Shown here in pieces: positions 7,991 to 17,015 of a DNA stretch of 64,000 bases. The translations under genes and the position numbers were made by a program. Where the stretch lies: NCBI RefSeq assembly GCF_000701445.1, contig NZ_JNIX01000008.1, positions 372,001-436,000 on the forward strand, given 5' to 3'. Position 1 is the stretch's first letter, and each line of letters starts with the position of its first letter. Source of the stretch: Brevundimonas bacteroides DSM 4726 (lineage in GTDB: Bacteria > Pseudomonadota > Alphaproteobacteria > Caulobacterales > Caulobacteraceae). Under the pieces are notes generated by a model, which was not told where the DNA came from, did no database searches, and saw only the letters and a program-made list of their open reading frames with translations.

Positions 7991-10900
7991 TCAGTGGAAG
8001 TCGCGCGACCCCGGCAGGACCCGCACATCCCTCGGATGACGCCCCAGCGCGGGCGCGTGCGCCGAACCCGGCTGCGTCTGCGCCGACAGCTCGCCCAGCA
8101 TCGGCGTCCAGTCGATCAGGTCCTCGACCACCAGGTGGGTGACGTTGTCGGCGCGCTGCACCCGACCCCTCGCCAGCACCATGCGGGCGCCCATCGCCAC
8201 GGGCCGAAGCCGCTCGAACACATCGGGCCACAGCACCAGATTGGCGACGCCGGTCTCGTCCTCCAGCGTCAGGAACACCACCCCCTTGGCCGAGCCCGGC
8301 CTCTGGCGGACCAGCACGACCCCGCCGACGGCGACGCGGCGGTTATCCTTCGCGGCCTGATAGGCCTCGGCGGTCACGGCCCCGGCCTTGGTCAGTTTTT
8401 CCCGCAGGAAGGCGACCGGATGGCCCTTCAACGACAGGCGGATGGACTGATAGTCGCCGACCACCTCCTCGCCCGCCGTCAGCCGGGGCAGGGCCGCGGG
8501 CGGGGCGCCGTCCGCCTCGTCCAGACCCATGGCCTCGAACAGGGGGGCGCTGGCGGCCGGGGGCGCGCCCCGCGCCGCCCACATCCCCTGACGTCGGCTT
8601 AGATCGAGCGAGCCGTAGGCGTCCGCCTCCGCCAGCCGGTCCAGCGCCGACGGCGGCAAGGAGGCTCGCACTCGCAGGTCCTCCAGATCGCGGAACGGGG
8701 TGGCCTCGCGCGCGGCGACGATGGCCTCGGCCCAGGCCTCGCGGAAGCCGTCAATGGAGCGGAAGCCCAGCCGCAGGGCGTGCTGATCCTGCCCTGGGCG
8801 CGCCTCCAGCGAGGCGTCCCAGCCGCTGGCGTTGACGTCGGGGTGGCGCACCTCGACCCCGTGCTCGACGGCGTCGCGGACCAGCTGGGCGGGGGCATAG
8901 AAGCCCATCGGCTGGCTGTTGAGCAGGCTGGCGGTGAAGACGTCCGGATAGAAGCACTTCACCCAGGACGAGACATAGACCAGGTGGGCGAAGGCGCAGG
9001 CGTGGCTTTCGGGAAAGCCGTACTCGCCGAACCCTTTGATCTGGGCGAAGCACCGCTCGGCGAAGTCGGGGTCGTAGCCGCGCGCCTTCATCCGCCCGAC
9101 CATCATCTCCTCGTACTGGCCGATCGTGCCCATGTGGCGGAAGGTGGCCATGGCGCGGCGCAGCCCATTGGCCTCCTTGGGCGAGAACCGCGCCGCCTCC
9201 ATGGCGATCCGCATGGCCTGTTCCTGAAACAGCGGCACGCCCAGCGTCTTGTCCAGCACGCGGCGCAGCTCGTCCTTGTCGCCGTGTTCGGGCGCGGGGT
9301 GGGGATAGTCGATGCGGAAGGGCACGCCGGCCTCTTCCGCCGCCCGGCGCTCGGCCCGCCGCTTCAGATAGGGATGGACCATGTCGCCCTGGATGGGGCC
9401 CGGCCGCACGATCGCCACCTCCACCACCAGGTCGTAGAACTCGCGCGGTCGAAGACGCGGCAGCATGGCCATCTGCGCCCGGCTCTCGACCTGGAAGACG
9501 CCGAGGGAGTCGCCCTTGCACAGCATGTCATAGACCGCCGGAACCTCCCTCGGCACGGTGTGCAGCTCCAGCTTGCGGCCATAGCTCGCCTCGATCATGC
9601 GGAACGCCCGCTTCATCGCCGTCAGCATGCCGAGCGCCAGCACATCGACCTTCATCAGCTTCAGATGATCGATGTCGTCCTTGTCCCATTCGATGAAGGT
9701 CCGATCCGGCATCGCCGCGTTGCCGATCGGCACGATCTCGCACAGCGGCGTCTGGCTCAGCACATAGCCGCCGACGTGCTGGCTGAGGTGTCGCGGGAAC
9801 TGGATCAGCTCTGCGGTCAGATCCAGCGTCAGCTTCATGCGCGGGTCGTCGCGGCGGACGCCCGCGCGATCGACGTGCTCGTCCTTCACCTCCGCGCCGT
9901 AGGAGCCCCAGACGGTGTCGGCCAGACGCGCCGTCACATCCTCGGTCAGGCCCAGCGCCTTGCCCACGTCGCGGATGGCCGAGCGCGGGCGATAGTGGAT
10001 GATCGTCGCCACGATGCCCGCCCGGTCGCGACCATAGCGGCGATAGACGTACTGCATCACCTCTTCCCGCCGCTCGTGCTCGAAATCGACGTCGATGTCG
10101 GGCGGCTCGGAGCGGTCGGCCGAGATGAAGCGCTCGATCAGCACGTCCTGGCTGGTCGGATCGACATTGGTGATGCCGAGGCAGAAGCAGACCACCGAGT
10201 TCGCCGCCGAGCCCCGCCCCTGGCACAGGATCTCGCGCGGCTTCCCCCGCGCCCAGGCGACGATGTCGTGCACGGTCAGGAAGTAGTGGGCGTAGTTCAG
10301 CTGCCGGATCAGGCGGATTTCCTTGACGATGGTGCGGACCACCTTGTCCGGCACGCCGTCGGGCCATCGGTCGCGCGCGCCCCTGAATGTCAGGCGGATC
10401 AACCACCGCCCCGCCGACCAGCCGTTCGGCACGGGTTCGTCCGGGTACTGATAGCTGAGCTCGCGCAGGGAAAAGGTACAGGCGCGCGCCACCACCATCG
10501 TCCGCTCCAGCGCCGCCTCATGGCCCCGGAACAGGCGCGCCATCTGGCGCGGAGGCTTCAGGTAGCGTTCGGCATTGGCTTGGAGCCGAAGACCCGCCGC
10601 GTCGATGGTGGTCTTCTCGCGGATGCAGGTCAGCACGTCCTGCAAGGGGCGGCGTTCGGGGTGGTGATAGAGGACGGCGTTGGTGGCGATCAGGGGTGCC
10701 CCCGTCCGCTCGGCCATCGCCGCCAGCCGGTTCAGCCGCGCCCGGTCCCCGCCGCGCCACAGCGGCTGGGCGGCGAGATAGAGGTCGTCGGGCCACGCCC
10801 GTCGCCAGGCCAATAGCCGAGCCTCGAAGGCGGCATCAGGGACCTCGGGAGCTGGGACGAGGGCGATCATGTCGACACCGAAGGCGACCGCCTGCTCGAA

Positions 10901-11521
10901 CGTCAGCCGCGTCTCGGCCTTGGGGATGCGGTCGGGTTCGGGGGATGAGACGGGCGTCTCCTCCCCGTCGCCCGCTTGGGCGATGGGGTGGAGGAAGGAT
11001 CGCATCCGATCCGACGACGGGACCGCCGGCCCCTTGGCCGGGGGTGGAGGGGGCGACTCTGTCGAAGGGACAAGGGACGCATCTCGTCGGCGGCGATAAG
11101 CCCCCAGGTCCACCACCGCCTCACCCCCCTCCTCACGGCGCGAAGACGCGCCGTGACACTCCCCCATCGCCGGAGGCGACGGGGGAGAGACATCGATCTC
11201 GCTCTTGCCCGTCGTCAGCAGACGGCACAGGCGGCCGTAGGCGGCACGGTCGCGGGGAAAGACGATCAGCTCGGTCCCGTCGAGGAACTCCAGACGACAC
11301 CCAACGACGAGGCGGATGTCGTTGTCCTCCGCCCCGATCAGGGCACGGACCATGCCGGCCATCGCATTGCGGTCGGCCACCCCCACGGCGGACAGACCCA
11401 AAGCCCTGGCCTGCATCATCAGCTCGCCGGGATGGGACGCCCCCTCCAGAAAGCTGAAGTTGGTCATGGCGCCCAGCTCGGCGTATTCGCCGGACCAGTC
11501 GGGATGGGGCCACCCCGTCAT
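7991..11521 (-). CDS. dnaE2: Error-prone DNA polymerase DnaE2 (ImuC)
   Basis: 1176-residue C-family polymerase of the SOS mutagenesis cassette. The start ATG (11521) overlaps the imuB stop as ATGA, so it is preferred to an in-frame start 8 codons upstream. N-terminal PHP domain (TNFSFLEGASHP; VADRNAM), palm motif with catalytic Asp residues in PDIDVDF, fingers and C-terminal OB-fold (VGGVVLVRQRPGSAKG) are visible. DnaE2 is usually about 1050-1100 residues; the excess is explained by residues about 111-197, a Pro/Arg-rich insert encoded by a palindromic repeat element (see separate feature). It performs translesion synthesis with ImuA and ImuB. Induction by LexA is expected from the array before imuA. 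Confidence 0.95.
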   Translation of the reverse strand: MTGWPHPDWSGEYAELGAMTNFSFLEGASHPGELMMQARALGLSAVGVADRNAMAGMVRALIGAEDNDIRLVVGCRLEFLDGTELIVFPRDRAAYGRLCRLLTTGKSEIDVSPPSPPAMGECHGASSRREEGGEAVVDLGAYRRRRDASLVPSTESPPPPPAKGPAVPSSDRMRSFLHPIAQAGDGEETPVSSPEPDRIPKAETRLTFEQAVAFGVDMIALVPAPEVPDAAFEARLLAWRRAWPDDLYLAAQPLWRGGDRARLNRLAAMAERTGAPLIATNAVLYHHPERRPLQDVLTCIREKTTIDAAGLRLQANAERYLKPPRQMARLFRGHEAALERTMVVARACTFSLRELSYQYPDEPVPNGWSAGRWLIRLTFRGARDRWPDGVPDKVVRTIVKEIRLIRQLNYAHYFLTVHDIVAWARGKPREILCQGRGSAANSVVCFCLGITNVDPTSQDVLIERFISADRSEPPDIDVDFEHERREEVMQYVYRRYGRDRAGIVATIIHYRPRSAIRDVGKALGLTEDVTARLADTVWGSYGAEVKDEHVDRAGVRRDDPRMKLTLDLTAELIQFPRHLSQHVGGYVLSQTPLCEIVPIGNAAMPDRTFIEWDKDDIDHLKLMKVDVLALGMLTAMKRAFRMIEASYGRKLELHTVPREVPAVYDMLCKGDSLGVFQVESRAQMAMLPRLRPREFYDLVVEVAIVRPGPIQGDMVHPYLKRRAERRAAEEAGVPFRIDYPHPAPEHGDKDELRRVLDKTLGVPLFQEQAMRIAMEAARFSPKEANGLRRAMATFRHMGTIGQYEEMMVGRMKARGYDPDFAERCFAQIKGFGEYGFPESHACAFAHLVYVSSWVKCFYPDVFTASLLNSQPMGFYAPAQLVRDAVEHGVEVRHPDVNASGWDASLEARPGQDQHALRLGFRSIDGFREAWAEAIVAAREATPFRDLEDLRVRASLPPSALDRLAEADAYGSLDLSRRQGMWAARGAPPAASAPLFEAMGLDEADGAPPAALPRLTAGEEVVGDYQSIRLSLKGHPVAFLREKLTKAGAVTAEAYQAAKDNRRVAVGGVVLVRQRPGSAKGVVFLTLEDETGVANLVLWPDVFERLRPVAMGARMVLARGRVQRADNVTHLVVEDLIDWTPMLGELSAQTQPGSAHAPALGRHPRDVRVLPGSRDFH
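10940..11190 (-). repeat. Palindromic repeat element inserted in frame in dnaE2
   Basis: About 250 bases with three nested hairpins inside the dnaE2 coding region. Hairpin A: perfect 10-bp arms TCACGGCGCG/CGCGCCGTGA with a 4-base loop (11133-11156). Hairpin B: 13-bp arms 11159-11171 and 11175-11187, one mismatch. Hairpin C: 16-bp arms 10958-10973 and 10978-10993, two mismatches. B and C share CTCCCCNTCGCC-type arms, so the unit is flanked by related ends. It is open in the dnaE2 frame and encodes low-complexity Pro/Arg-rich sequence. Boundaries are approximate (20 bases). Confidence 0.75.
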
Positions 11522-13110
11522 GGGAACATCCCGTGCATCCACCACGACGGCGCTCGCTCGTCCGGCCCGCCCATATATTCAGGCCCGTACAGCCCCTCGC
11601 GGAACAGCCAGTAGCGCAGGCCCTGGTCGTCCTCGATGCGGTAGTAGTCGCGCGTGCGGACCTGACGTCCGTCGGCGCGGGGCCGCCACCATTCCGGCGA
11701 CAGGCGTTCCGGCCCGTCGGCGCGGGCGACCCGCCGACAGACGCGCCGCCAGGTGAAGCGGGCGGGCGCCCCGTCGGGCAGTTCGGCGATGGCCTCCACC
11801 GGCTCGGGCGGATCCAGCAGCATCAGCGGTCGGGCGCGCTCGTGCGTCGCCGGTCCCTCGACCAGGACAGGCGCACTGGCCAGCGCCGGTCGCCAGCGCT
11901 CGGCCCGTTCGGGCAGCCACGAACCGGCGGGGGATGCGACCCGCACGGCGTCTTCGCCCAGCCGCGCCGACAACCGGTCGATCAGGGCGGCCAACCCTTC
12001 AGCCTGACGCGCCGCCGCCTCCTGACCCATCTCGACCTGATGCGCGGCCAGCGGCTCGGCCACATCGGCCGACAGCATCAGGGCGTCGACGCCGAAGCCC
12101 GGGTCGATGCGCTCGAACCCGGTTTCGCGAAACAGCCTCAGCCAGACCTTCACCTCGCGGGACGCCCGACCCATGTGGACCGAGATTTCGCTGGTCCGCC
12201 CGTCGACGCGAAAGGCGGTCAGCGTCAGGACCCGCGCCCCCTGTCCGTCCCGCTCCAGCGCACGCGACAGACTCTCGGCCAGACCCGGCGCGCGCGCCTC
12301 GATGCCGGCGGTGTCGGTCAGGGGTTCGGCATAGGCCTCCCAGCCGCGATATTTCGCGGGCGCGCGCACGGGGATCAGGGCCTCGGCGGTCAAGCCCAGG
12401 GCCTGGTCCAGCCGCCGGACCAGACCGGCGCCGTCGACGTCGCGGAACCGGCGGGCCAGGCCCGCGCGCGGCATGGGATAGAGGTCGCCGATGGTCTTCA
12501 GCCCAAACCGCCTGGCCTGACGCATCGTCGCCGCATCGATCCGCAGGGCCTCGACCGGCAGAGGCGCCAGCAAGTCGCGCGCATCGTCGGCGGCGATGCG
12601 TCGAGCCATTCCCCAGCGGGCAAGCGCCCAGGCCGCGCCGGGCGTCGGGGCGATGGCGGCGCGGGAGCGAGCTCCGGCGTCGGCCAGACGCCGCTCGATC
12701 TGGGTGATCAGGGCCGCCTCGCCGCCGAACAGATGGGCCGCGCCGGTGACGTCGAGGAACAGCCCCTCCAGCCCGCCGTCCGAGGCGTCCACGCTGACCG
12801 ACGGCGACCACCGCTCGGCCCAGACGGCCAGAGCTCGCAGCGCCCTGGCATCGGCTTCCGGATCGGCGGGGCGACAGTCCAGGTGGGGGATCATGGCCAG
12901 CGCATCGGCCTGGGTCTGGCCCCGACTGAGGCCCACGGCGCGCGCGGCCGGGTTCAGGGCGTGGATCACCGCGCCTCGCGCCGTCTTCAGGATGAGCGCC
13001 AGCGGCCCCGCGGCCTGCGCGAAGGGATCAGGCGGCGCGAGCGGTCCGGCCGACCGGGCCATGACCGTGACCGGCCAGTCGATCAGCCAGACGGAGACGA
13101 TGCGTCTCAT
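11518..13110 (-). CDS. imuB: ImuB, inactive Y-family polymerase-like mutagenesis protein
   Basis: 530 residues. The N terminus (RRIVSVWLIDWPV) aligns with the Y-family palm but lacks the acidic metal ligands, as known for ImuB, which acts as the hub linking ImuA, DnaE2 and the sliding clamp. Y-family core features such as GLFLDVTGAAHLFGGE and the helix-hairpin-helix region (RFGLKTIGDLYPMPRAGLARRF) are present; the C-terminal 150 residues form the ImuB-specific tail. The stop overlaps dnaE2 by 4 bases. The 5' end overlaps imuA by 83 bases, unusually long, but a later start (13062) would remove the conserved N-terminal strand. Confidence 0.92.
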   Translation of the reverse strand: MRRIVSVWLIDWPVTVMARSAGPLAPPDPFAQAAGPLALILKTARGAVIHALNPAARAVGLSRGQTQADALAMIPHLDCRPADPEADARALRALAVWAERWSPSVSVDASDGGLEGLFLDVTGAAHLFGGEAALITQIERRLADAGARSRAAIAPTPGAAWALARWGMARRIAADDARDLLAPLPVEALRIDAATMRQARRFGLKTIGDLYPMPRAGLARRFRDVDGAGLVRRLDQALGLTAEALIPVRAPAKYRGWEAYAEPLTDTAGIEARAPGLAESLSRALERDGQGARVLTLTAFRVDGRTSEISVHMGRASREVKVWLRLFRETGFERIDPGFGVDALMLSADVAEPLAAHQVEMGQEAAARQAEGLAALIDRLSARLGEDAVRVASPAGSWLPERAERWRPALASAPVLVEGPATHERARPLMLLDPPEPVEAIAELPDGAPARFTWRRVCRRVARADGPERLSPEWWRPRADGRQVRTRDYYRIEDDQGLRYWLFREGLYGPEYMGGPDERAPSWWMHGMFP

Positions 13111-13693
13111 CCTCCATCTCCAGCATCCAGACGCCGGGCCGTTCGCCCCGGCTGCGGGTCAGTTCGGCCATCAGGCGCATCGGCCCCGGCGCGCGGACGT
13201 CGTCGGGGTCGCCCCCGCTGGCCTCGGCCGCGATGCGCCAGCGCCGACGCGCGGCCGACAGATCGCCCGTCCGCGTCCGCAGCAGCACCCCCGCCGACGC
13301 CCCGTCGCGGGCGGCGAAGTCCAGACGCCGCGTCTGGGTCAGGTCCGCGCCCTCGATGCCCCCGAGCATCAGCGACAGACCGCCGGACCGCAGCCCCTGC
13401 TCCATCGCCCACAGCGCCTCGACCTCGGTCCGGCACACGACCAGAAGCACGCCCTCGTCTCGCCCGAACCGCGCCAGACCTGGACCATAGGGACGGCCAT
13501 GCTCGTTCAGCCAGGCCCGCGTCAGGGCCAGGCCCACCCCGCGTCGATCCTGCGCCGTCACCCGCGCCAGGGCGAAGGCCAAGGTCGCGGCCATGTCGCG
13601 TGGCGCAGTCGCGCACGCCTCCTCCAGACCGGCCGGAAGGTCGGTCAGGGGCGGCGGAACGGCGGCGTCGAGCTCAAGCGAAAGGGGTGGCAT
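13028..13693 (-). CDS. imuA: ImuA, SOS mutagenesis accessory protein (RecA-like)
   Basis: 221 residues from ATG 13693. The RecA-fold core is recognisable by GVGLALTRAWLNEHGRPYGPGLARFG, LLVVCRTEVEALWAMEQGLRSGG and FAARDGASAGVLLRTR, which correspond to ImuA/SulA-type proteins of the imuA-imuB-dnaE2 cassette; a Walker A motif is not evident. The C terminus runs 83 bases into imuB. It is the first gene of the operon and follows a promoter with overlapping LexA-type repeats, so induction by DNA damage is expected. Start is supported by the promoter position about 18 bases upstream. Confidence 0.85.
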   Translation of the reverse strand: MPPLSLELDAAVPPPLTDLPAGLEEACATAPRDMAATLAFALARVTAQDRRGVGLALTRAWLNEHGRPYGPGLARFGRDEGVLLVVCRTEVEALWAMEQGLRSGGLSLMLGGIEGADLTQTRRLDFAARDGASAGVLLRTRTGDLSAARRRWRIAAEASGGDPDDVRAPGPMRLMAELTRSRGERPGVWMLEMEDETHRLRLADRLAGHGHGPVGRTARAA

Positions 13694-13713
13694 GGCGATC
13701 ACGGAACCTGAAT

Positions 13714-13739
13714 GTTCATTATTTGTTCCAGTCTGGTTC
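13714..13739 (-). promoter_or_regulatory. Tandem LexA (SOS) boxes, GTTC x3 at 11-base period
   Basis: Plus-strand GTTC occurs at 13714-13717, 13725-13728 and 13736-13739, each separated by exactly 7 bases, giving two overlapping GTTC-N7-GTTC sites (GAAC-N7-GAAC read towards imuA). GTTC-N7-GTTC is the known LexA operator of Alphaproteobacteria such as Caulobacter. The first box ends 20 bases before the imuA ATG. Confidence 0.88.
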
Positions 13740-13747
13740 CGAGTCAA
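13718..13747 (-). promoter_or_regulatory. Predicted sigma-70 promoter of imuA-imuB-dnaE2
   Basis: Reading the minus strand, TTGACT (13747-13742) and AATAAT (13723-13718) are separated by 18 bases. This is a good match in an otherwise GC-rich genome, and the LexA repeats cover the spacer and the -10 element, as expected for repression. Confidence 0.6.
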
Positions 13748-13792
13748 ACCGAATCGCAAAGCTTCAGCGACGCAGGGTGTGGCCCCTTAGGA

Positions 13793-16213
13793 TCAGGCCG
13801 CGCGAGCCTGAGGCTGGGCGGCCTCGACCGGCCGCCGCACAGGGATGTCGAAGCTGACCGTCGTGCCCTCGCCGGGCTCGCTTTCCATCAGCATCTGCCC
13901 GCCGTGCAGCTCGATCAGCGACTTGGTCAGGGCCAGACCCAAGCCCGTGCCCTGGGTCGTCTTGGAATGCTGGCCCTCGACCTGTTCGAACGGCTGGGCC
14001 AGGCGCGCCAGATCCTCGGCCGCGATACCGATGCCGGTGTCGGTTACCGCGATCCGGACGCGATGGCCCGCCATCGGCTGGACCGAAACCGTGATCGACC
14101 CGCCCTCCGGCGTGAACTTCACGGCGTTGGAGATCAGGTTCAGCATGACCTGCTTGAGGCCACGATAGTCCGCCTCGACTTCCGGCAGGTCGCCGGCTTC
14201 CAGCATCAGTGCCAGTCCCGCCTCCTGCGCCTTGCCGCGCATCAGGCGCGTCGCGTCCTCACAGACCTCGACCAGATCCACCGCCTCATAGTGCAGGGTC
14301 ATCTTGCCCGCCTCGATCTTGGCCATGTCGAGGATATCATTGATCAGGCTGAGCAGATGCTGGCCCGATTTCAGGATGTCGGCGGCATAGCCCTTGTAGC
14401 GGGCGTCGCCCAGCGGTCCGAACATCTCGCCCGCCATGATCTCGGAGAAGCCGTTGATGGCGTTCAGCGGCGTGCGCAGCTCATGGGACATGTTGGCCAG
14501 GAACTCGGACTTGGCCTGGTTGGCGGCCTCGGCCCGGGTCATGGCGATCTCGTACTTGCGGGCGAGAAGGCTGAGTTTCTCCTGGCTGGCCTCCAGCTGG
14601 TCGACGGTGGCGCGCAGGGAATCCGCCGCCTTCTGACGTTCCAGCTCCTGGCGCCGGATGAAGGTCACGTCGGCGGCGGTGACCACGGTGCCGCCGTCAC
14701 CGGTGAACCGCTCGTTCAACTGCAGTACGCGGCCATCGTGCAGCTCGACTTCGCGGGCTCCGGCGCGGCCCTCGGCGGACGGGCGTTCGGCCTTGATGGC
14801 GAGCGCCGCGATGCGGGTCAGCTCGTCCTTGAGCGCGCCCTTCCTCAGCGCCTCGTCGGTGAAGCCGAAAGCGTCCTTGAAGGCGACGTTGCACAGGATC
14901 AGCCGACCGTTGCGATCGAACAGGGCAAACGCATCCGACACGCTCTCGATGCCGTCCCTCAGCCGGTTCTCGGCTGCCTGCGCCTGGGCCTTGGCGCGGC
15001 GGGCCTCGGTGATGTCCAGCGCCACGCCCATGATCATGGAAAAGCCGTGCTCCCCCCTCGCGCCCCGCGCCTGACCCCGCGCGTCGATCCAGCGGGCGCC
15101 GCGCCCCTCGACGGGTACCGGAAAGGTGACCTCGAAGGACCCGAACGTCGATGCCTGCAGCAGGGCGTGCTGGACAAGGTCGCGATAGCGGGGATGAATT
15201 CGTTCCATCACGGCTTCGGCCGTCACCGAACCTCCCTCAGGGAGGCCCAGCAGTTCGGCCATGTAATCCGAAACGATGACCTCATCGGCCTCTGTGTCCC
15301 ACTCCCAGACGCCGCACCGGGCAGCCTCGACGGCGACGCGGAAGCGGTGCTCGGTTTCTGCGAAGACCTTGGCGGCGCGGCTCTGACGCCAGCGCTGCAT
15401 CAAGGCCAGACCCAGCACGAGCAGACCCAGTCCAAGCGGCGCGATCAGCAACCAGAGATCGCTGATGACCGCGGCCGCGCCCGCGCTCTCCGGCCGCCAG
15501 GCCACAGCGTGGAGTCCGGTCGACCCGACGGGGGCGGCGACCGCCTCGATGGCGCGTTCCGAGGACAGCTCGATCTTGGTCGGTGCTCCCGCTTCGATCA
15601 GCGGCTGAAGGCCCACACCGATTCGACGCTTGAGGTCCGCTTCGCCCGACGCGATCACGCCGACCTGGGGCATGACGATCAGCAGCCGACCGCGCGGGTC
15701 GCTCGGCACCGGCGTGCGCGCGACAATGCGACCGCCGGGCCCGTCGGACGTCGTCAGCAATGCACTTCGGTCCGAAGCGGGCAAGAGCTCGCCCCGTCTC
15801 GAGGAACCAAAGCCGCCGGGCTCGGCGCCCTGGACCGCGCGGGGCGCACCGGCCTCGTCCAGAACCGCAAAAGCGTTGGTGGGAGCCACCGCGCGAGCCG
15901 CCTCTATGGCATCAAGCGGCCGAGCCGGATTTCTGGCCAGTGCTGCCCGCGCCGCTGCAAGTCCCAGACGCGCCGAGGCAAGATCGGCTTCCAGACGCGC
16001 GGCACCGAAGGCCACGTCACGTGACAGCGCCTGTTCGCGAAGCACCGCCGCCTCGCGAGCGGGCCGCGTGCTCTCGCGAGCGAAGAGAACGACGTAGAGG
16101 GCGAGGCCCAGAGTCAACGCCAGCACGGTGATCCGCGCCCAGGCGGGAAGCGCCGGGGTGGTGTCCGATGCCCTTCGGCCCGGATTCTGAGTGCGGCGCT
16201 CGCTGCCCCGCAA
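13793..16213 (-). CDS. pleC: PleC-like membrane sensor histidine kinase with PAS domains
   Basis: 806 residues. One membrane helix at about 27-45, a periplasmic region to about 253, a second helix at about 254-275, two PAS domains (about 285-400 and 400-510), a DHp domain with phospho-His 577 in FLANMSHELRTPLN, then HATPase with N box (NLISNAVKF), DTGIGI and GTGLGLAL. The DHp stretch (NGFSEIMAGEMFGPLGD, DILKSGQHLLSLINDILD) closely resembles Caulobacter PleC, the kinase/phosphatase that controls DivK and PleD during polar differentiation. The start is TTG at 16213 after GGGAGA; no in-frame ATG occurs before the first helix. It could be another kinase of the PleC/DivJ group. Confidence 0.75.
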   Translation of the reverse strand: MRGSERRTQNPGRRASDTTPALPAWARITVLALTLGLALYVVLFARESTRPAREAAVLREQALSRDVAFGAARLEADLASARLGLAAARAALARNPARPLDAIEAARAVAPTNAFAVLDEAGAPRAVQGAEPGGFGSSRRGELLPASDRSALLTTSDGPGGRIVARTPVPSDPRGRLLIVMPQVGVIASGEADLKRRIGVGLQPLIEAGAPTKIELSSERAIEAVAAPVGSTGLHAVAWRPESAGAAAVISDLWLLIAPLGLGLLVLGLALMQRWRQSRAAKVFAETEHRFRVAVEAARCGVWEWDTEADEVIVSDYMAELLGLPEGGSVTAEAVMERIHPRYRDLVQHALLQASTFGSFEVTFPVPVEGRGARWIDARGQARGARGEHGFSMIMGVALDITEARRAKAQAQAAENRLRDGIESVSDAFALFDRNGRLILCNVAFKDAFGFTDEALRKGALKDELTRIAALAIKAERPSAEGRAGAREVELHDGRVLQLNERFTGDGGTVVTAADVTFIRRQELERQKAADSLRATVDQLEASQEKLSLLARKYEIAMTRAEAANQAKSEFLANMSHELRTPLNAINGFSEIMAGEMFGPLGDARYKGYAADILKSGQHLLSLINDILDMAKIEAGKMTLHYEAVDLVEVCEDATRLMRGKAQEAGLALMLEAGDLPEVEADYRGLKQVMLNLISNAVKFTPEGGSITVSVQPMAGHRVRIAVTDTGIGIAAEDLARLAQPFEQVEGQHSKTTQGTGLGLALTKSLIELHGGQMLMESEPGEGTTVSFDIPVRRPVEAAQPQARAA

Positions 16214-16347
16214 GGCGCTCTCCCGGACAGTTCGCGGCGTCGCGGCCGGGACGGCCGGGGCGAGCGCTTGGCGATTCGACGACGCTCCGGAATCTAAGCT
16301 GCGTCGCGGAATCCTGTCGAGGCTTGGTTAACGAAACCTTCCCCGGA

Positions 16348-16932
16348 TCACGCGGCGACCCGAGCGACAGGCCCCGGTGCGGCCAAGGCGGCGGGCATCT
16401 CGGCAGTCGGGGCCATGATCTGGGTCACGGACTTCAGGATATCGCGGGCCTCGCGCGCCAGGGCCAGACTCTCGGGCGGGGCGTCGTCGGGGTTTTCGGC
16501 TACCGCGTCGACCAGCCGCTGGGCCAGTGCCATCAGGCGGGGCGCGGCGGTGATCAGGCGGGCCTGGAACTCGATCCGGTTCGGGTCGCGGTCGTACTCG
16601 GCGCCGGGCACCCGCCAACCGCCCCAGTCGGCGGAGTCGGTGACCACCACCGGATAGGTGCCGGGATAGGGATGATGCGGCGTGTCCTCCGCCGACTGCC
16701 ACTTGTTGCGCGCCCGCAGCAGCCGCCAGCCCGCCATGTCCGGCGTCTCGTCCTCGGACGGCAGCAGCAGTTCGGACGCCTGAAACTCGCGGCCCAGGCC
16801 CACGTCGTAGGTGACGCGCACGGGCTCGTCGAAGCCCTTGGCCCAGACGGGCTGGACCTTTTCGACGTGCGCCCAGGCGCCGACGCATTCGACCCAGACC
16901 TTCTGACCCTTCTGGAACTGCGCGCGCGCCAT
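16348..16932 (-). CDS. Conserved hypothetical protein
   Basis: 194 residues from ATG 16932 (GAGGGTGGCG just upstream); a GTG two codons earlier is possible. The N-terminal 60 residues (FQKGQKVWVECVGAWAHVEK) look like a small SH3-like beta barrel; the middle has many Trp/Pro/Tyr; the end is helical (RLMALAQRLVDAVAEN). No signal peptide or membrane helix. I do not recognise a family beyond seeing that it is a genuine, codon-biased frame. It lies between the PleC-like gene and the CBS gene on the same strand. Confidence 0.7.
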   Translation of the reverse strand: MARAQFQKGQKVWVECVGAWAHVEKVQPVWAKGFDEPVRVTYDVGLGREFQASELLLPSEDETPDMAGWRLLRARNKWQSAEDTPHHPYPGTYPVVVTDSADWGGWRVPGAEYDRDPNRIEFQARLITAAPRLMALAQRLVDAVAENPDDAPPESLALAREARDILKSVTQIMAPTAEMPAALAAPGPVARVAA

Positions 16933-17015
16933 CGCCACCCTCGTGATTGGACGGCCACCCTGCCCCCTCGCGCGTTGACACAGGGTTCAGAGACAGGGTG
17001 AAGGCGCGGTGAAGA

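Noticed and set aside
11133..11156. Perfect hairpin as a transcription terminator
   Set aside because: It lies inside the dnaE2 coding frame and has no T tract; it belongs to the repeat element.
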